Source: Crenothrix polyspora (GTDB taxonomy: Bacteria > Pseudomonadota > Gammaproteobacteria > Methylococcales > Methylomonadaceae). Taken from it: a DNA stretch of 7,435 nucleotides. The notes beneath the pieces were generated by a model, which ran no database searches, was not told the origin of the DNA, and saw only the letters and a program-made list of their open reading frames with translations. Shown one piece after another: positions 6,282 to 7,435 of this stretch. The stretch covers positions 1-7,435 of the forward strand of contig CAMDOP010000162.1 in assembly GCA_945903675.1 (NCBI GenBank), read 5' to 3'. A program made the position numbers and the translations under genes. Position 1 is the first letter of the stretch. Each line of letters begins with the position of its first letter.

Positions 6282-6318
6282 TAACCTTGTTTTTTGTGTT
6301 ATTGAAGTATCCCATCCT

Positions 6319-6337
6319 ATTCGCAACCCTTGCGGAT
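6319..6337 (+). promoter_or_regulatory. Hairpin in the ppsA leader
   Basis: ATTCGCAA (6319-6326) pairs with TTGCGGAT (6330-6337) around a CCC loop: eight pairs including one U-G. No T-run follows, so it is not an intrinsic terminator. TCGC at 6321-6324 could instead pair with GCGA at 6340-6343, giving a competing fold. It ends 51 bases before the ppsA ATG. Its role is unknown. Confidence 0.4.
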
Positions 6338-6388
6338 TAGCGATTTCTTCTGTGGTTTAGTGAGTATCAATAAATTTAAGGAATTGTT

Positions 6389-7435
6389 ATGTCTGATCAA
6401 ACAAACTATATACGCTGGTTTAATGAATTAACCATAGATGACGTGCCGTTAGTGGGTGGGAAAAATGCCTCTTTGGGTGAAATGTACCAAGCTTTAACGC
6501 CGCAAGGCATAAAAATACCCAATGGCTTCGCTGTGACGGCTGAAGGCTACCGTTATCTGTTGGCAGAGTCACAAGCTTGGCAGCCTTTACATGAGATTTT
6601 AGATGATCTTCAAACCGATGATATGGCAGATTTGGCAAGCCGTGCTCGTCAAGCGCGAGACCTAATTTATAAGGCTAAGTTTCCTGCCGACCTTGAAGCA
6701 CAAATACTGAACGCTTATATGCAGTTGCAACAGCAATATGGCGATGATATGAGTGTTGCAGTACGCAGTTCGGCAACGGCTGAAGATTTGCCTACAGCGA
6801 GCTTTGCTGGACAACAAGATACTTTTTTAAATATACGTGGTGAAACAGCCTTGTTGGAAGCCTGTAAACGTTGCTTTGCCAGTTTATTTACCGATCGCGC
6901 CATTCATTATCGTATCGATCAGGGTTTTGATCATTTCAAATTGGCTTTATCAATAGGCATTATGAAGATGGTGCGCTCAGATCTCGATGCTAGTGGTGTA
7001 ATGTTTTCCTTAGATACCGAATCAGGCTTTAGCGATGTAGTCTTTATTACCGGCGCTTATGGTTTGGGTGAGAATGTTGTGCAAGGCGCGGTTGATCCTG
7101 ATGAGTTTTATGTGCATAAACCCACCTTTGAACTAGGTCATCGTGCAGTATTAAAACGCAGCTTGGGTGCCAAAAAAATAAAAATGATATACAGCGATGG
7201 CCGTACTCGTGAATCGACTCACAATGTCGTCACGTCGGAACAAGAGCGTAATCGTTTTTGCCTTAACGACCAAGATGTTTTAACACTAGCCGATTACGCC
7301 ATCAAGATAGAAAAACATTACAGCTCTAAAGCAGGGCAAGCAAAGCCTATGGATATGGAATGGGCCAAAGATGGCCTTGATGGCACGCTGTATATTGTTC
7401 AGGCTCGACCAGAAACAGTGGCCTCCCAATTAAGC
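6389..7435 (+). CDS. ppsA: Phosphoenolpyruvate synthase, N-terminal part (cut by window end)
   Basis: The frame is open for 349 codons to the last base of the window, so the 3' end lies outside; E. coli PpsA has about 790 residues. The enzyme makes PEP from pyruvate and ATP, releasing AMP and phosphate, at the entry to gluconeogenesis. What is present is the ATP-grasp-like nucleotide-binding domain (PPDK_N). It shows VGGKNASLGEM (22-32, K25), IPNGFAVTAEGY (43-54), the AVRSSATAEDLPTASFAGQQ block (124-143, R126), ITGAYGLGENVVQGAVDPDEF (about 220-240), and MEWAKDG (323-329) with YIVQARPETV (335-344). The FNEL start and the spacing to GGKNASLGE fit PpsA better than pyruvate phosphate dikinase. 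The swivelling phosphohistidine and PEP domains are not visible. A good ribosome site, AAGGAA (6378-6383), precedes the ATG by five bases. It is divergent from birA; its usual regulator gene ppsR is not in view. Confidence 0.96.
   Translation, partial: MSDQTNYIRWFNELTIDDVPLVGGKNASLGEMYQALTPQGIKIPNGFAVTAEGYRYLLAESQAWQPLHEILDDLQTDDMADLASRARQARDLIYKAKFPADLEAQILNAYMQLQQQYGDDMSVAVRSSATAEDLPTASFAGQQDTFLNIRGETALLEACKRCFASLFTDRAIHYRIDQGFDHFKLALSIGIMKMVRSDLDASGVMFSLDTESGFSDVVFITGAYGLGENVVQGAVDPDEFYVHKPTFELGHRAVLKRSLGAKKIKMIYSDGRTRESTHNVVTSEQERNRFCLNDQDVLTLADYAIKIEKHYSSKAGQAKPMDMEWAKDGLDGTLYIVQARPETVASQLS

Noticed and set aside
6184..6388. Cra (FruR) or CRP site ahead of ppsA
   Set aside because: Nothing matching the E. 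coli Cra consensus (TGAATCGATTCA-like) or TGTGA-N6-TCACA is visible; ATCGAT at 6186-6191 is only a six-base palindrome.
6420..6903. Two minus-strand reading frames opposite ppsA
   Set aside because: The + strand frame encodes conserved PEP synthase motifs throughout, so these are antisense shadows.

Overview
The window looks like chromosomal housekeeping DNA from a moderately AT-rich gammaproteobacterium. The grounds are the 23S/5S rRNA ends, which align by eye with the E. coli and Pseudomonas sequences, the gammaproteobacterial cluster ygfB-pepP-ubiH with zapA divergent to it, a birA-coaX pair, and a ppsA-type PEP synthase. I cannot name a genus. I see no mobile element, CRISPR array, tRNA or phage gene.

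Layout: (1) 1-532, the last bases of a 23S rRNA, a long A-rich spacer, a complete 5S rRNA and a strong intrinsic terminator, all on the + strand. (2) 639-3671, a minus-strand operon read right to left: ygfB (UPF0149), pepP (Xaa-Pro aminopeptidase) and ubiH (ubiquinone ring hydroxylase). The genes overlap by 14 and 1 bases, and the operon runs head-on into the rRNA operon. (3) 3850-4367, a small + strand operon divergent from ygfB: a 73-residue TIGR02449-like coiled-coil protein overlapping zapA by 4 bases. (4) 4397-6183, minus-strand birA then coaX with an ATGA overlap, convergent with zapA. (5) 6389-7435, the first 349 codons of ppsA, divergent from birA and cut by the window end.

Together the genes cover ribosome synthesis, Z-ring assembly, aerobic quinone synthesis, peptide turnover, biotin attachment, coenzyme A synthesis and gluconeogenesis. 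The gene-order departures from E. coli are the more notable points. No ubiI follows ubiH, because the rRNA operon end lies there. No 6S RNA or fau gene follows zapA, because coaX-birA lies there. A few non-coding elements deserve a check: the A-rich 23S-5S spacer with a boxA-like motif, a hairpin ahead of the zap operon, and a hairpin in the ppsA leader. I found no convincing novel system.
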